From assembly GCF_000007345.1 (NCBI RefSeq), contig NC_003552.1:1054001-1118000 (forward strand): a stretch of 64,000 nt of DNA. The letters are read 5' to 3'. The notes beneath the pieces were generated by a model, which was not told the DNA's origin, did no database searches, and saw only the letters and a program-made list of their open reading frames with translations. The position numbers and the translations under genes were made by a program. Origin of the DNA: Methanosarcina acetivorans C2A. GTDB taxonomy: Archaea; Halobacteriota; Methanosarcinia; Methanosarcinales; Methanosarcinaceae. Positions within the stretch are counted from its first letter, which is position 1. Every line of letters begins with the position of its first letter. Below, piece by piece: positions 41,195 through 51,444 of the stretch.

Positions 41195-41992
41195 TTACTC
41201 TTCCTTTCCGGACAGAGGCTGAGCCTTCCCGGACACTGCCTGAGAAAGGGCGGCTATGTTTCCGGTTTCAACAGACTGAGATTGTGTAACCACGATAAGG
41301 TTTCTCTCCCTGGCAATTTCGGCAAAGGTCTGCAGTTCTCTTAATTTGATTGCAGTCGGCATCCCCTGGTAAAGAATTGCAGCATCTTTCATCTTTTCAG
41401 CAGCCTGATATTCTCCCTCAGCAAGGATAATTCTGGCGCGTTTTTCTCTTTCGGCTTCAGCCTGTTTTGCAATTGCTCTCTTCATGGTTTCGGGCAGGGA
41501 TACATCCCGGATAGTCACCCCGGTAACCTTGATCCCCCAGGGGTCGGTATACGCATCCAGTAGCTCCTGAATTTGCTTGTTGATGTTCTCTCTTTCCGAA
41601 AGCAGTTCATCCAGTTCCATCTGGCCCAGCACGTCTCTAAGCGTAGTCTGGGAAAGAGTCGAAGTTGCAAACATATAGTTTTCGACCTGTGTGATTGCAG
41701 CCCCGGGCTCCACGACTTTGTAATAGACAACGGCATCCACTTCAACTGTGACGTTGTCCCGTGTGATAACAGCCTGCTTGGGGACATCGATTGCAACAAC
41801 TCTCAGGTCTATTTTCAGGGCTCTATCAATGAAAGGAATGATAAGGAAAAGTCCCGGGCCCTTTACGCCACTAAGACGACCTAACCTGAATATAACAACT
41901 CGTTCGTACTCATTAACCATTTTTATGGATTGTGAGAATATTATTATTACAATTATCAATACAGGAAGCAATAATTCAATCATAGTAACCAT
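41195..41992 (-). CDS. Stomatin/SPFH (band 7) membrane protein
   Basis: A 265-residue stomatin-like protein. GGAGGG 8 bases before ATG 41992 fixes the start. The N-terminus is one hydrophobic segment (about 5-20), followed by the SPFH domain (VNEYERVVIFRLGRL, GPGLFLIIPFID, VYYKVVEPGAAITQVENY), a charged coiled coil (AIAKQAEAEREKRARIILAEGEYQAAEKM) and a hydrophobic C-terminal stretch. It forms ring oligomers on membranes and is the classical partner and substrate of NfeD protease, which is the next gene. Confidence 0.94.
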   Translation of the reverse strand: MVTMIELLLPVLIIVIIIFSQSIKMVNEYERVVIFRLGRLSGVKGPGLFLIIPFIDRALKIDLRVVAIDVPKQAVITRDNVTVEVDAVVYYKVVEPGAAITQVENYMFATSTLSQTTLRDVLGQMELDELLSERENINKQIQELLDAYTDPWGIKVTGVTIRDVSLPETMKRAIAKQAEAEREKRARIILAEGEYQAAEKMKDAAILYQGMPTAIKLRELQTFAEIARERNLIVVTQSQSVETGNIAALSQAVSGKAQPLSGKEE

Positions 41993-42557
41993 ATTTTATA
42001 CCCTCCTATCCATTAATTTAAAATTTGGTTTAATAATAATTGTTCTTTATTGGGAACTTTTACTAAATAAACTTCTGTAAAATAAAGAAAGTAAACAGTC
42101 ATAAGTTAAAATTTTTATATCCTGTCATCTATCCAAAATAGATGTGGATCTATATAAGCTCTTACTCCAGGTCTTCACTCTGATTTCTCCATGAGCTGCA
42201 TTCCCCGCTTTCGACTCTCTAATTATTCAGGATATGTGGCGGTCAGTGCCTCAAAAATCTGAAGTTCTGGATATCTGTAAACGCTGTGCAAAATACCCTG
42301 CTGACAAATACTTATATCTGGCATACAGAAGATATTGGACTGAAATACAGGAACTATGCAGACGGGTACCGAGTTAGATGGGCGCTGATTTCCGGGCCGA
42401 TAAAGGTCATACCGTTACCAGTAGACTGAAAAGTCAGTCACAAGCATAATACAGTCAAAAGCATAATATTCTGTGAGTTTAAAGTGAACTTTTTAACTCC
42501 ATAAAATCGTGACAGTAAGAAAACGCAGGTTCGGAAGAACCACTGGTGTTGATATTA
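41993..42557. other. Intergenic region between divergent stomatin and RecJ-like genes
   Basis: About 565 bp. A TATA-like atttttatatcc at 42111-42122 could serve the RecJ-like gene with a long leader; closer stretches are weaker. No gene recognised. The middle (42170-42400) is less AT-rich than other spacers and may be a decayed coding remnant, but no continuous frame survives. Confidence 0.45.
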
Positions 42558-44690
42558 ATGAGTAAGGAATGTCCAGACTGCCACGGGCGTGGCTATGAGG
42601 TTATTTCAACTGAAGTCTGCCCTTTGTGTAAGGGAAAAGGCAAGTCAAAGTCAGTTGATTTCATGAAAATTTCAGAAAAAGATATTGACAGTTTCTTGAA
42701 AAATGGTGCAGTATGCGAGAAATGCAAAGGTAAGGGAAGTGTTGAAGTTACCAGACCCTGTGAAGCCTGTGAAGGGCTTGGAAAAATCTATACATGTAAA
42801 ATCTGTGGAGTAAGAATTCATGATCCTCAGGAAGCAGAGGAAGAAATCTGCAGTTCCTGTGCACGTTCCCAGCACGTTTACGCTCTGGACGAATCCTGCG
42901 ACCTTAAAGATGTGGAAGCAGGAAAACTTTATCACGGCATAGTGAGCAGCATCGCTTCTTTCGGGGTCTTTGTGGATCTGAACCCTCACGTGCGAGGGCT
43001 TATGCATTCCAGTAACGTTGGGGTCCCGCCAGAAGTAGGGGAGGCACTAATCGTTTTGGTGAAAAGTATCAAAGCCGGAGGAAAACTGGACCTTATTCCG
43101 AAGACGCTTACAAAGTACGAGACCATCGAGCTTGAAAAAGAGCTTCCACTTAAGGATTCCTCCGAAATAGATACCAGCATGAAGGGCAGGCTCATCCGGA
43201 TCGAAGGAGAGGTAATCCAGGTTAAGCAGACAAGCGGGCCTACCATTTTCACCATCAGCGATGAAGGAGGCTTTATCCCCTGCGCGGCTTTCGAGAGTGC
43301 CGGGAAAAGGTCCTATCCCCACATCGATGTAGGGATGATCGTATCGATTACCGGAGAGGTGACCCCGAGGGACGAGCAGGTCCAGATCGAAGTCATGAGC
43401 ATGAAACTGCTGACCGGAGAAAAGGAAGCTGCTGTCAAGTTCAGGGTCGAGAAGGTGATTGAGGAGAAAGCAGCGCCTGCTGATATTCCTTTCCTGGTCG
43501 AAAGTGCCATTATGGAGAGACTCAAACCCAGAATGCTCCATGTCGCCAAGGAAATCAAAAAGGCAATATTCCATTCAACACCCATTATCCTCAGGCACCA
43601 TGCCGATGCTGACGGGATCACTTCGGCAATTGCCATTGAAAGAGCAATCCTTCCCTTGATTACGGAAATAGGCGGGGCAGATGCGGAATACTATTTCTAC
43701 AAACGGGCTCCTTCCAAAGCTCCTTTTTACGAGCTTGCGGACGTTACAAGGGATATTTCTTTTGCACTTGAGGATTATGCAAGGCACGGGCAGAAGATGC
43801 CTCTTGTGATTCTGGTGGATAATGGCTCAACCGAAGAGGATGTACCCTCAATGCGGCAGGCAAAGGTCTACGGCATTAATATGCTTGTCGTTGACCACCA
43901 CCATCCGGACGACATAGTTGACCAGTACCTTATAGGGCACGCAAACCCTGCTCACGTAGGGGGCGACTTCGGGGTTACTGCAGGTATGCTCTGCGCGGAA
44001 ATCGCCCGGATGATTAATCCCGGTATCAGCGATACCATAAAGCACCTCCCGGCGGTTTCGGCAGTAGGAGACCGTTCTGAGGCGCCTGAGGCCGGGAGGT
44101 ATATCTCGCTCGTCTCGGACCGTTATACACTTGGGGAATTAAAAGATATGGCTCTTGCTCTTGATTATGAGCAGTTCTGGCTTAAATTCAGCAGTGGAAA
44201 AGGGCTTATTGACGATATCCTGGACCTGGGAGACCACAAAGTCCATAAAAATCTGGTCTCTCTGCTTTGCGAACAGGCAAACACCATGATAAAGGAGCAG
44301 CTTGAGACCTGCCTCTTTAATGTCAAGTCCCAGAAACTGGCAAACGGTGCTATCATGAATGTGATTGATGTCGAAAACTATGCTCAGAAGTTTACCTTCC
44401 CGCCACCAGGCAAGACCTCCGGGGAAATGCATGACGTGCTCTGCAAGAGAAACCCGGACAAGCCCGTGGTTACAATTGGCTACGGTCCGGACTTTGCCGT
44501 CATCCGCTCAAAAGGTGTACTGATGAACATCCCTCGTATTGTTCGAGAACTCCATGAGGAAATGAAAGGCGCCGGAGTCAGCGGTGGTGGACACCTTGTT
44601 GTGGGCAGCATTAAGTTTGTAGAAGGGATGAGGACCGAGGTGTTGTCAAGGCTTGCCGAAAAGATAGCATCTACGGAAGTTGAGTATTAA
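42558..44690 (+). CDS. RecJ-like DHH exonuclease/phosphoesterase with DnaJ-type zinc finger and S1/OB domains
   Basis: A 710-residue archaeal protein (COG1107 type). The N-terminus has DnaJ-like zinc fingers (CPDCHGRGYEV, CPLCKGKGK, CEKCKGKGSVEV, CEACEGLGKIYTC). An S1 domain follows (GKLYHGIVSSIASFGVFVDL), then an OB fold (about 215-290, VIQVKQTSGPTIFTISDEGG). The catalytic DHH part has HHADADGITSAIAIERA, ILVDNGSTEED and VVDHHHPDDIVD, and the DHHA1 part ends in GVSGGGHLVVGSIKF. Such proteins degrade single-stranded DNA or RNA or small phosphodiester substrates; some archaeal RecJ homologues bind GINS. Start at ATG 42558 is preferred to a TTG four codons upstream. Confidence 0.93.
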   Translation: MSKECPDCHGRGYEVISTEVCPLCKGKGKSKSVDFMKISEKDIDSFLKNGAVCEKCKGKGSVEVTRPCEACEGLGKIYTCKICGVRIHDPQEAEEEICSSCARSQHVYALDESCDLKDVEAGKLYHGIVSSIASFGVFVDLNPHVRGLMHSSNVGVPPEVGEALIVLVKSIKAGGKLDLIPKTLTKYETIELEKELPLKDSSEIDTSMKGRLIRIEGEVIQVKQTSGPTIFTISDEGGFIPCAAFESAGKRSYPHIDVGMIVSITGEVTPRDEQVQIEVMSMKLLTGEKEAAVKFRVEKVIEEKAAPADIPFLVESAIMERLKPRMLHVAKEIKKAIFHSTPIILRHHADADGITSAIAIERAILPLITEIGGADAEYYFYKRAPSKAPFYELADVTRDISFALEDYARHGQKMPLVILVDNGSTEEDVPSMRQAKVYGINMLVVDHHHPDDIVDQYLIGHANPAHVGGDFGVTAGMLCAEIARMINPGISDTIKHLPAVSAVGDRSEAPEAGRYISLVSDRYTLGELKDMALALDYEQFWLKFSSGKGLIDDILDLGDHKVHKNLVSLLCEQANTMIKEQLETCLFNVKSQKLANGAIMNVIDVENYAQKFTFPPPGKTSGEMHDVLCKRNPDKPVVTIGYGPDFAVIRSKGVLMNIPRIVRELHEEMKGAGVSGGGHLVVGSIKFVEGMRTEVLSRLAEKIASTEVEY

Positions 44691-44962
44691 ATTGGCTTTA
44701 ATAAGCCTCTTTTTCATCCTCTCTTCCTTCTCTACTCCTGAATTTCTTTACAGCTATTAACTTTTCTTCTAATGGAATCTACACCTGTGCCGGCTAATAT
44801 TTACAGCCTCATGCTTTGAGATCAGATGCAAAATTGAAAAAAAACCAGAAAGCTAATATCTCCCGGGTCATATCCGAGGTCGCGTTCCGGGTCATATCCC
44901 TGACTACATCCAGGATTCTGTCCAGGGTCACGCTCCGGACCCTATAGAAAAAGAGCCATTTT

Positions 44963-45403
44963 TCATTTAGTAAGTTCGAATTCCCTCAATTGCATTCCCG
45001 GAGCCTCATCTGGACGGATAAAAAAACCATGTTTTTCGTAGAACCGGGCTTTTTCGGGAGCTGCAAATAACCAGACCCTCCTGATATTTGATTCCTGGCA
45101 CTTTTTAACTAGCCGGGTTAAGATCTCAGTTCCTATCCCCCTATTCTGGTGGTCTGGCATCACTATTATATCACAAATCAGCGCGTACAGGGCACCATCC
45201 GAAAGCAAACGCCCTACACCGACAATGTTCCTTTCCTGATATGCGGTTATCCAGTACCAGGTGTTCTCAAAGACCTTCTTCAGGTCGTCCTCGGAGATTT
45301 TCAGAATTTGCGTCCAGCCTGTGCTTGAGAATAATAGGGAATACTCCTGCCGGGTGGGAGGGCTTTCTTTGTATACTGTTTCGGAAGTAACCATGTATTT
45401 CAT
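44963..45403 (-). CDS. GNAT family N-acetyltransferase
   Basis: A 146-residue protein. The acetyl-CoA binding motif QNRGIGTEILTRLVKKCQE and preceding ALICDIIVMPDHQ are the typical beta4-helix3 region of GNAT enzymes; VWLFAAPEKARFYEKHGFF is motif B, with the catalytic-side Tyr. The substrate is unknown; residues 1-30 could start at ATG position 4 (MVTSETV). It is monocistronic, downstream of a spacer where cgggtcatatcc is repeated (44873 and 44893 regions). Confidence 0.9.
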   Translation of the reverse strand: MKYMVTSETVYKESPPTRQEYSLLFSSTGWTQILKISEDDLKKVFENTWYWITAYQERNIVGVGRLLSDGALYALICDIIVMPDHQNRGIGTEILTRLVKKCQESNIRRVWLFAAPEKARFYEKHGFFIRPDEAPGMQLREFELTK

Positions 45404-45572
45404 CCATTACCTCTAACCATTCCTAACGCTGTTTTATTCCCTTAAATTTTTGATGCCCAGAGCTCATTTATTCTGGACCTTTTAAAAAAGGAGTAAATTT
45501 TGGAAAAGCTTTCTTCTGGAAAGACTTTCCGCATAAGTAAATTGTATCTACTTTCTGTATTTGTTTTACCTA

Positions 45573-46187
45573 TCAGTCCACGCGCACGATTCTTACCAGG
45601 GACTGGATAGGGACATTGGCAATTGTATCTGCACCTTTTTTGTCCACGAGAACAGCTACAACTCTGGGTTTTGCGCCCATTTCCCGCAGCTGCTCAATTA
45701 CTTCCATAGTGGTGGAACCAGTTGTAATAACGTCGTCCACGATCACACAGTTCTTACCTACAACGCTTCCGAAGTTTCTGCTTATTGTCCCTTTCTGGCC
45801 CGGCTGGACAACATCCTGCCCTTTCCGGGAATGATAGAGGGCAAAGTCTGCCCCCAGTTCGTTTGCCATCATGCTTGCCAGGGGGATTCCGCTTGCAGCA
45901 ACGCCTACTACCACATCTACCTCCGCGTTTGTCTTTTCGAGGGTCTCAAGCACCATGTCGCAGAGTGCAAGCGAGATATAGTGGAGCCTTGTAGCGCTTT
46001 TCCCTATGCTGCTCCAGTTTACGGATATGTCTTTCGGAGCGGGGACTGCTACTTCTTTTTTTGAGCGGGTTAAAAGCCATGTAACCGTTTCTCTTGAGAC
46101 GTTAAGCTCATCGGCAATCTGGCCGGTGACAAGTCCATTGTTCTGCAGTTCCACAGCTTTCTGAATCAGATCTTCTATATTCTTCAT
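45573..46187 (-). CDS. GfcR-like transcriptional regulator (HTH plus orotate phosphoribosyltransferase-like domain)
   Basis: A 204-residue protein. A helix-turn-helix ([19 protein letters not shown], about 22-40) precedes a type I phosphoribosyltransferase fold with the PRPP loop [17 protein letters not shown] (about 138-154). [20 protein letters not shown] and YHSRKGQDV are substrate-site segments of PyrE-like proteins. In Haloferax this family is the transcription activator GfcR of sugar metabolism genes, and other members are annotated as orotate phosphoribosyltransferase. The presence of the HTH argues for regulation. True PyrE activity remains possible. Confidence 0.88.
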
Positions 46188-46354
46188 GCCTCCATTCCCA
46201 CCTGAAATTTTTTTTGTCTGGCGGTATTTCCGGCCGATTTCTGCAGTTCTTCTTACGAATACTGCCTGGAATTACTGCCTGAAAAATTTTAATTCAAGGT
46301 TATCTTTTCTCAGTTAAAGACATTATTACACTATCAAGCGTTATATCTTTTTCT

Positions 46355-46861
46355 TCAACTTTCCTGATGACTTTTGCTTTTAAGTCTTTTTTTTCTCTTT
46401 TTTTTCAGAGGTGAACCGCAGATCGGACATTCATCCCCTTTCTCAAAGGTTTTTTTACAACCAATACACTGTTTTTGCCAGATAAGTACATCCTTTATCT
46501 TTTTCTGGGCAATCGGTTTAACCTGAATCCCCAGCTGCACGGCAACATTCTGAACTGCATAATCATCCGTGAGCAGTACTGCCGTCTCCCTGTGTTCAAG
46601 CGCTTTTGCAAGAATTTCCAGGTCTGTTTTTGAAAGCTCTTCTGAGTCCCGGGTCTGTTCAGCTTTTTCCCGAACCTCTTTCACCATTTCCGGTTCTGGC
46701 CATTCCACCCTCAGCCCTCCCTCTTTTGCAAGGTCAAAACGGAGCACGGCGTCCCTGCTTTTTAACTCGTCCACAACCGAAGGGACGGTGATAAGCAGTG
46801 AACTGTCCACGTTGCAGTTTCCCATTATAAAGACTGCCGAGTCTGCTATGTAAGAGGTCAT
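46355..46861 (-). CDS. nob1: rRNA maturation endonuclease Nob1 (PIN domain with zinc ribbon)
   Basis: A 168-residue protein, start ATG 46861 preceded by AGAAGGA. The PIN domain opens with SYIADSAVFIMG (first catalytic Asp), has SVVDELKSRDAVLRF, the TDLEILAKALEHRETAVLLTDDYAVQNVA region with further acidic residues, and ends in a zinc ribbon CIGCKKTFEKGDECPICGSPL. The C-terminal lysine-rich tail suits RNA contact. Nob1 cuts the 3' end of 16S rRNA precursor (D-site in eukaryotes). Its partners RIO1 and the Pno1-like KH protein are at 16.5-17.8 kb. A start at 46897 adds 12 basic residues and is less likely. Confidence 0.94.
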   Translation of the reverse strand: MTSYIADSAVFIMGNCNVDSSLLITVPSVVDELKSRDAVLRFDLAKEGGLRVEWPEPEMVKEVREKAEQTRDSEELSKTDLEILAKALEHRETAVLLTDDYAVQNVAVQLGIQVKPIAQKKIKDVLIWQKQCIGCKKTFEKGDECPICGSPLKKKRKKRLKSKSHQES

Positions 46862-46948
46862 TTTCCTTCTCTTCTCTCTTTTGGTATAATAATCCATTGT
46901 TGCCCGAATTGCGATTCGGGAGCCCGCCGTCCTTTTCGCTCCACTTCG

Positions 46949-47047
46949 TTTCGCTCAAGAGGACTAATTGATGGGCTAAGTGGTGAACTCAGCTCAAGAA
47001 GACTACAATATATGGGCACTTAATTCTACTTAAGAAGGGACTGCGAT
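46949..47047. repeat. Diverged copies of the 36-bp repeat family seen at 9592
   Basis: Units beginning tttcgctcaagaggacta (46949), ctcagctcaagaagacta (46988) and ctacttaagaagggact (47026), about 38 bp apart, share the ctcaaga-gacta and atgggc-aag blocks with the repeat at 9592-9680. It lies upstream of nob1. Confidence 0.6.
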
Positions 47048-47369
47048 GATTTATTCAATCTATTTTATAGTCCAGCGCGAGCCTTTTCTTTCAATTTGTG
47101 AATGGCTTTCTGTGGTGACAGAGGCTTGCGTGGTCAGGTTTGAGAATTACATTTGGAACTAAAACAGACTGGTTAGATCCTCTGAAATATCTGTTGTAAG
47201 GGCGGTTATTGAGGAAAACGGAAGAAAAAAATAGTTCTCAAATATGACATGGTTAACAGATTTTGCCTGTTATGTCATATCTGATTAAGACTTGCCCCAT
47301 AAAGACTTTTCCATAATTAGGGGCTTGAGTATGGAGGAATTTATCTGAATTAAAGATGTGGATTTTGCG
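47048..47369. other. Intergenic region 3' of the DUF169 gene with a strong hairpin
   Basis: Contains the inverted repeat at 47242-47280 (separate entry) and a short GCCCC/GGGGC pair around 47293-47324. No protein gene recognised. Read on the minus strand it is the 3' region of the DUF169 gene. Confidence 0.5.
47242..47280. other. Hairpin of 14 bp with a 4-base bulge
   Basis: Arms ATATGACAT (47242-47250) plus AACAG (47255-47259) pair with CTGTT (47267-47271) plus ATGTCATAT (47272-47280); the bulge is ggtt and the loop attttgc. Lies 90 bp after the DUF169 stop on the minus strand. Terminator-stabilising hairpin, small RNA or operator are all possible. Confidence 0.5.
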
Positions 47370-48056
47370 TTAATTGGGGCAGATTTCCCGGAGTCCGGAT
47401 GCCAGTTCAGGGAGGAGGCCGATTGGGATGCCCATTGTCATTTCATCATCTGAGATCTCAGTGTATAGCCTGCTGCCACTGCAACCTACTGTAACTCCTA
47501 TTTCACCTTGTTTAGCCTGTACCACACCGTCGGAACAGAGGCTCTGTTTGCCTACGAAACTGACTTCAAGCCTGCCTCCGGTTTTGTACATATAAGCCTG
47601 AGTGAGCAGCATTATTTGCTTCGGGTTGCAGATGACAAGTACGACATCCGGCATGAATGTGCTCTTCTCAAGGGGCGAATACAGGACAGCGTCTGTAGTG
47701 TCTGAAGCCAGAGTTGGCACCATGTCAATAGTGAGCTTTGCAGCTTCCTGGGTGCTGAACTGTTTTAATCCTTTATAATAAAATTCTCCGCTTGCGACTT
47801 TTGGAGGCAATGCTCCGAGACCCATGACAGCTGCTCCGCCTTTGCACATCTGGTCCTCTCCCAGAGTATATAATTCTTCTCCGCTTTTTCTCACGCGATC
47901 TACGAACTGGCAGTGTCTCATTGTCGCATCCGCTTTCTTAATCCCTTCAGGAATTTCTTCTCCCTTTGGAACCAGTTTTACTGCAACCGGGGAAGTATCG
48001 AGTTTAAGGCATTCGACCATTTCCAGTCCGATATTGTTGATTTCTTTTAAGTCCAT
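47370..48056 (-). CDS. DUF169 family protein
   Basis: A 228-residue protein. GAGGAG upstream of ATG 48056 decides the start (11 codons inside the longest frame). Features of DUF169: DTSPVAVKLVPKGEEIP, MRHCQFVDRVRKSG, DQMCKGGAAVMGLG, and C-terminal GVTVGCSGSRLYTEISDDEM. Conserved cysteines (about 57, 80, 182 and 201) suggest metal or Fe-S binding; I do not know a tested function. The family is common in methanogens, often close to methanogenesis or redox genes. It is transcribed alone, 250 bp upstream of a Cys-rich small protein gene in the same direction. Confidence 0.8.
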   Translation of the reverse strand: MDLKEINNIGLEMVECLKLDTSPVAVKLVPKGEEIPEGIKKADATMRHCQFVDRVRKSGEELYTLGEDQMCKGGAAVMGLGALPPKVASGEFYYKGLKQFSTQEAAKLTIDMVPTLASDTTDAVLYSPLEKSTFMPDVVLVICNPKQIMLLTQAYMYKTGGRLEVSFVGKQSLCSDGVVQAKQGEIGVTVGCSGSRLYTEISDDEMTMGIPIGLLPELASGLREICPN

Positions 48057-48307
48057 TTTCGCAACTCCTCGTATATTTTTTGAAAACAATCCTGAAAGAA
48101 ATTAAATATATATTATTTACTTATCATATATGTATGTTTGTTGAGTTTTGACTAAATTATACACAACCCGATTTGATATAAATATTCTTGAGTTCTGATC
48201 CTTAATGGGGGTTTTTGGCAGTACTCTCTATTTTTTATTAAGTTTCGGCTTTTAACTTCCTGTCTTAAACAGAAAAAAGAGTAAAATTGAGATAAATTAA
48301 AAAATGT

Positions 48308-48634
48308 TCACTCAAGTTTGTCAAAAATGATCTCCATTTTTCCCATTTCCCTGGCAAGGTTTTTAGAAATCATGCCGTTTGCGAGCCAGCAGGCATTCAT
48401 TATTGAAGCCGGGACGAGGCAGGTGGGAGTAAGAGGGGCTTCAGCCATTTTCTGGGCAAGTAAGGTATCAGGGCCGCCCATAAGGTCTTTCATACCCATA
48501 TCGAAATGTGTGCCCCATTTCCTGAGTTTTTCGCAGGTGGTTTTGATATGTACGTGAGTGTTTTTTCCTTCTTTTGTGGCAATAATTTTTGTTGTATGTC
48601 CACATACGGTATTGAGTGAAAGTTCAGTAACCAT
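48308..48634 (-). CDS. Small Cys-containing protein of unknown function
   Basis: A 108-residue protein with conserved-looking Cys/His sites: TVCGHTTKI, HIKTTCEKLRKWG, LTPTCLVPASIMNACW. The pattern suits metal binding or a redox-active site, but I do not recognise the family with confidence. The SD-like aggagat precedes ATG 48634. It lies 250 bp upstream of the DUF169 gene, also on the minus strand, so they may be co-regulated. Confidence 0.7.
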   Translation of the reverse strand: MVTELSLNTVCGHTTKIIATKEGKNTHVHIKTTCEKLRKWGTHFDMGMKDLMGGPDTLLAQKMAEAPLTPTCLVPASIMNACWLANGMISKNLAREMGKMEIIFDKLE

Positions 48635-49558
<924 letters not shown>

Positions 49559-49631
49559 TTGAAGAGAGCCCTGCCCCTCCTTATCAGGGGTTCTGTGCCA
49601 ATTTTCCCTAAACTTTGTGCCGGTGATCAGC

Positions 49632-50123
49632 ATGGACGAAATGATTCGACATATACTGGAAATTCTTGAGAATGATGCCCGAGCAAGTCCGGAAGAAATT
49701 GCAGCCCTTACAGGAATGTCTGCACAGGAAATTTCCCAGACGATCGCAAAGCTTGAAGAAACAGGAGTTATCCGGCACTACAAGACCATAGTTGATTGGG
49801 ACCTGATTGGGGAAAACTATGTTTACGCCGTAATTGAGTTGAAGGTCACTCTCGAGCGTAACCAGGGCTACCAGGCAATTGCAGAAAGGATCTATAAGTT
49901 CCCGGAAGTCAGGTCTGTCAGGCTTCTATCCGGGGACTACGACATCTCTCTTACCGTCAGGGGGAAGTCAATGAAGGATGTGGCTTTTTTTGTGGCAGAA
50001 AAAATCGCAACCCTTGACCAGGTTCAGAGTACGTCCACACATTTCGTGCTGAAGACCTATAAAGAAGACGGAGTAATCCTCCATGAACCGGAGTCGATTA
50101 AGAGGCTTCCGGTCTCGTTTTAA
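49632..50123 (+). CDS. Lrp/AsnC family transcriptional regulator
   Basis: A 163-residue regulator. ATG 49632 follows GGTGA by 6 bases. The N-terminal winged helix (ILEILENDARASPEEIAALTGM, SQTIAKLEETGVIRHYKTIVDW) precedes a RAM/ACT-like ligand domain (YVYAVIELKVTLERNQGYQ, VRSVRLLSGDYDISLTVRGK, DQVQSTSTHFVLKTYKEDG). Such proteins sense amino acids. The next gene, 81 bp on in the same direction, is a class I aminotransferase, which is a likely regulatory target and maybe an operon partner. Confidence 0.93.
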   Translation: MDEMIRHILEILENDARASPEEIAALTGMSAQEISQTIAKLEETGVIRHYKTIVDWDLIGENYVYAVIELKVTLERNQGYQAIAERIYKFPEVRSVRLLSGDYDISLTVRGKSMKDVAFFVAEKIATLDQVQSTSTHFVLKTYKEDGVILHEPESIKRLPVSF

Positions 50124-50204
50124 TGTGAAACCGTTTAAGGTCTGATCCACCTTATCCCGTTTTACATCTGTCAAACTCATATGTTTTTTTATAGAGGTGT
50201 TTGC

Positions 50205-51386
50205 TTGAGACCTCCATGCGATCCTTCAAAATTCGTTGCGGAAGCTGTAAAGAGTATCCCTCCATCAGGAATACGCCGTTTTTTTGATCTGGTTTCCGGC
50301 CTTGAGGATATTATCTCCCTGGGTGTAGGAGAGCCCGATTTCATTACTCCCTGGCATATCCGCGAGATGTGCATCCACTCTCTCGAAAAAGGGCAGACTT
50401 CATATACCTCAAACTACGGACTTCCGGAACTCAGAGACGAACTTGCAAGAACCTATTACAAACGCTACGGTCTGGACTATGACCCGGCATCCGAAATCCT
50501 TGTTACCACGGGAGTAAGCGAAGCTCTTGACATAGCAGTCAGGGCTGTGGTCAATCCCGGAGAAGAGGTAATCGTGGTTCAGCCCTCATACGTGGCATAC
50601 GTCCCTTCAGTTATTCTGGCAGGAGGCAAGCCTGTTATTGTTTCTACAAGCAGGGACGACGATTTCAGCCTTACTGCAGAAGCCCTGAAACCAGCAATCA
50701 CCAGCAAAACGAAGGCAATCATCCTTAACTTCCCTAATAATCCTACAGGCGCAATTATGGAACAGGAGGGAATGGAGGACATCGCTGACCTTGTTGTTGA
50801 GAATGATTTATTTGTAATCTCCGACGAGGTTTATGAATGCCTGACTTATGGAGGCACCCATGTTCCGTTCTCATCTCTCGAAGGTTTGAAGGACAGGACT
50901 GTCATGCTGAACGGTTTTTCCAAGGCTTATGCAATGACAGGGCTCAGACTCGGCTTTGCAATGGGAGCTCCGGATATTATCCATTCGATGATGATGATCC
51001 ACCAGTACTCCATGCTCTGTGCACCCATTACTGCTCAGGTAGGGGCAATCGAAGCCCTACGCAACGGTAAAGAAGAAATGGAGCGGATGGTCCGGGAATA
51101 TGACCGGCGCAGGCGTTTCATCGTAAAAGGCTTTAACAGCATAGGGCTTGAATGCGGCAACCCCAAAGGCGCTTTTTATGCTTTCCCTTATATTGGGGGT
51201 ACGGGCCTATCCTCTTCTGACTTTGCAGAACGTCTCCTGGAAGAAAAGAAGGTTGTTACAATTCCCGGAGATGTGTTTGGAGAAGCAGGTGAAGGTTTCC
51301 TGCGATGCGCTTATGCGGCGTCTCTGGACGACATAAGAAAATCAATCGAAAGAATGGGAGATTTTGTAGAAGAATTAAAACAGTGA
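50205..51386 (+). CDS. Class I/II pyridoxal-phosphate aminotransferase (aspartate aminotransferase-like)
   Basis: About 393 residues. TTG 50205 lies 4 bases after GAGGTG (50195-50200) and gives a start typical of the family; ATG 50181 lies before the Shine-Dalgarno, so the longer frame is unlikely. The catalytic Lys stands in LNGFSKAYAMTGLRLGF, the PLP-binding LNFPNNPTGAI and VISDEVYECLTYGG are intact, and the C-terminal arginine motif GFLRCAYAAS is present. It transfers amino groups between amino and oxo acids; substrate (Asp, aromatic or others) not resolved. The Lrp-type gene directly upstream supports a role in amino acid metabolism. Confidence 0.92.
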   Translation: MRPPCDPSKFVAEAVKSIPPSGIRRFFDLVSGLEDIISLGVGEPDFITPWHIREMCIHSLEKGQTSYTSNYGLPELRDELARTYYKRYGLDYDPASEILVTTGVSEALDIAVRAVVNPGEEVIVVQPSYVAYVPSVILAGGKPVIVSTSRDDDFSLTAEALKPAITSKTKAIILNFPNNPTGAIMEQEGMEDIADLVVENDLFVISDEVYECLTYGGTHVPFSSLEGLKDRTVMLNGFSKAYAMTGLRLGFAMGAPDIIHSMMMIHQYSMLCAPITAQVGAIEALRNGKEEMERMVREYDRRRRFIVKGFNSIGLECGNPKGAFYAFPYIGGTGLSSSDFAERLLEEKKVVTIPGDVFGEAGEGFLRCAYAASLDDIRKSIERMGDFVEELKQ

Positions 51387-51444
51387 ATCTGGCCGAATCT
51401 TATTCGGTTTAACTTTTATTTTCTTATTTTATTTCTTGTGATAT

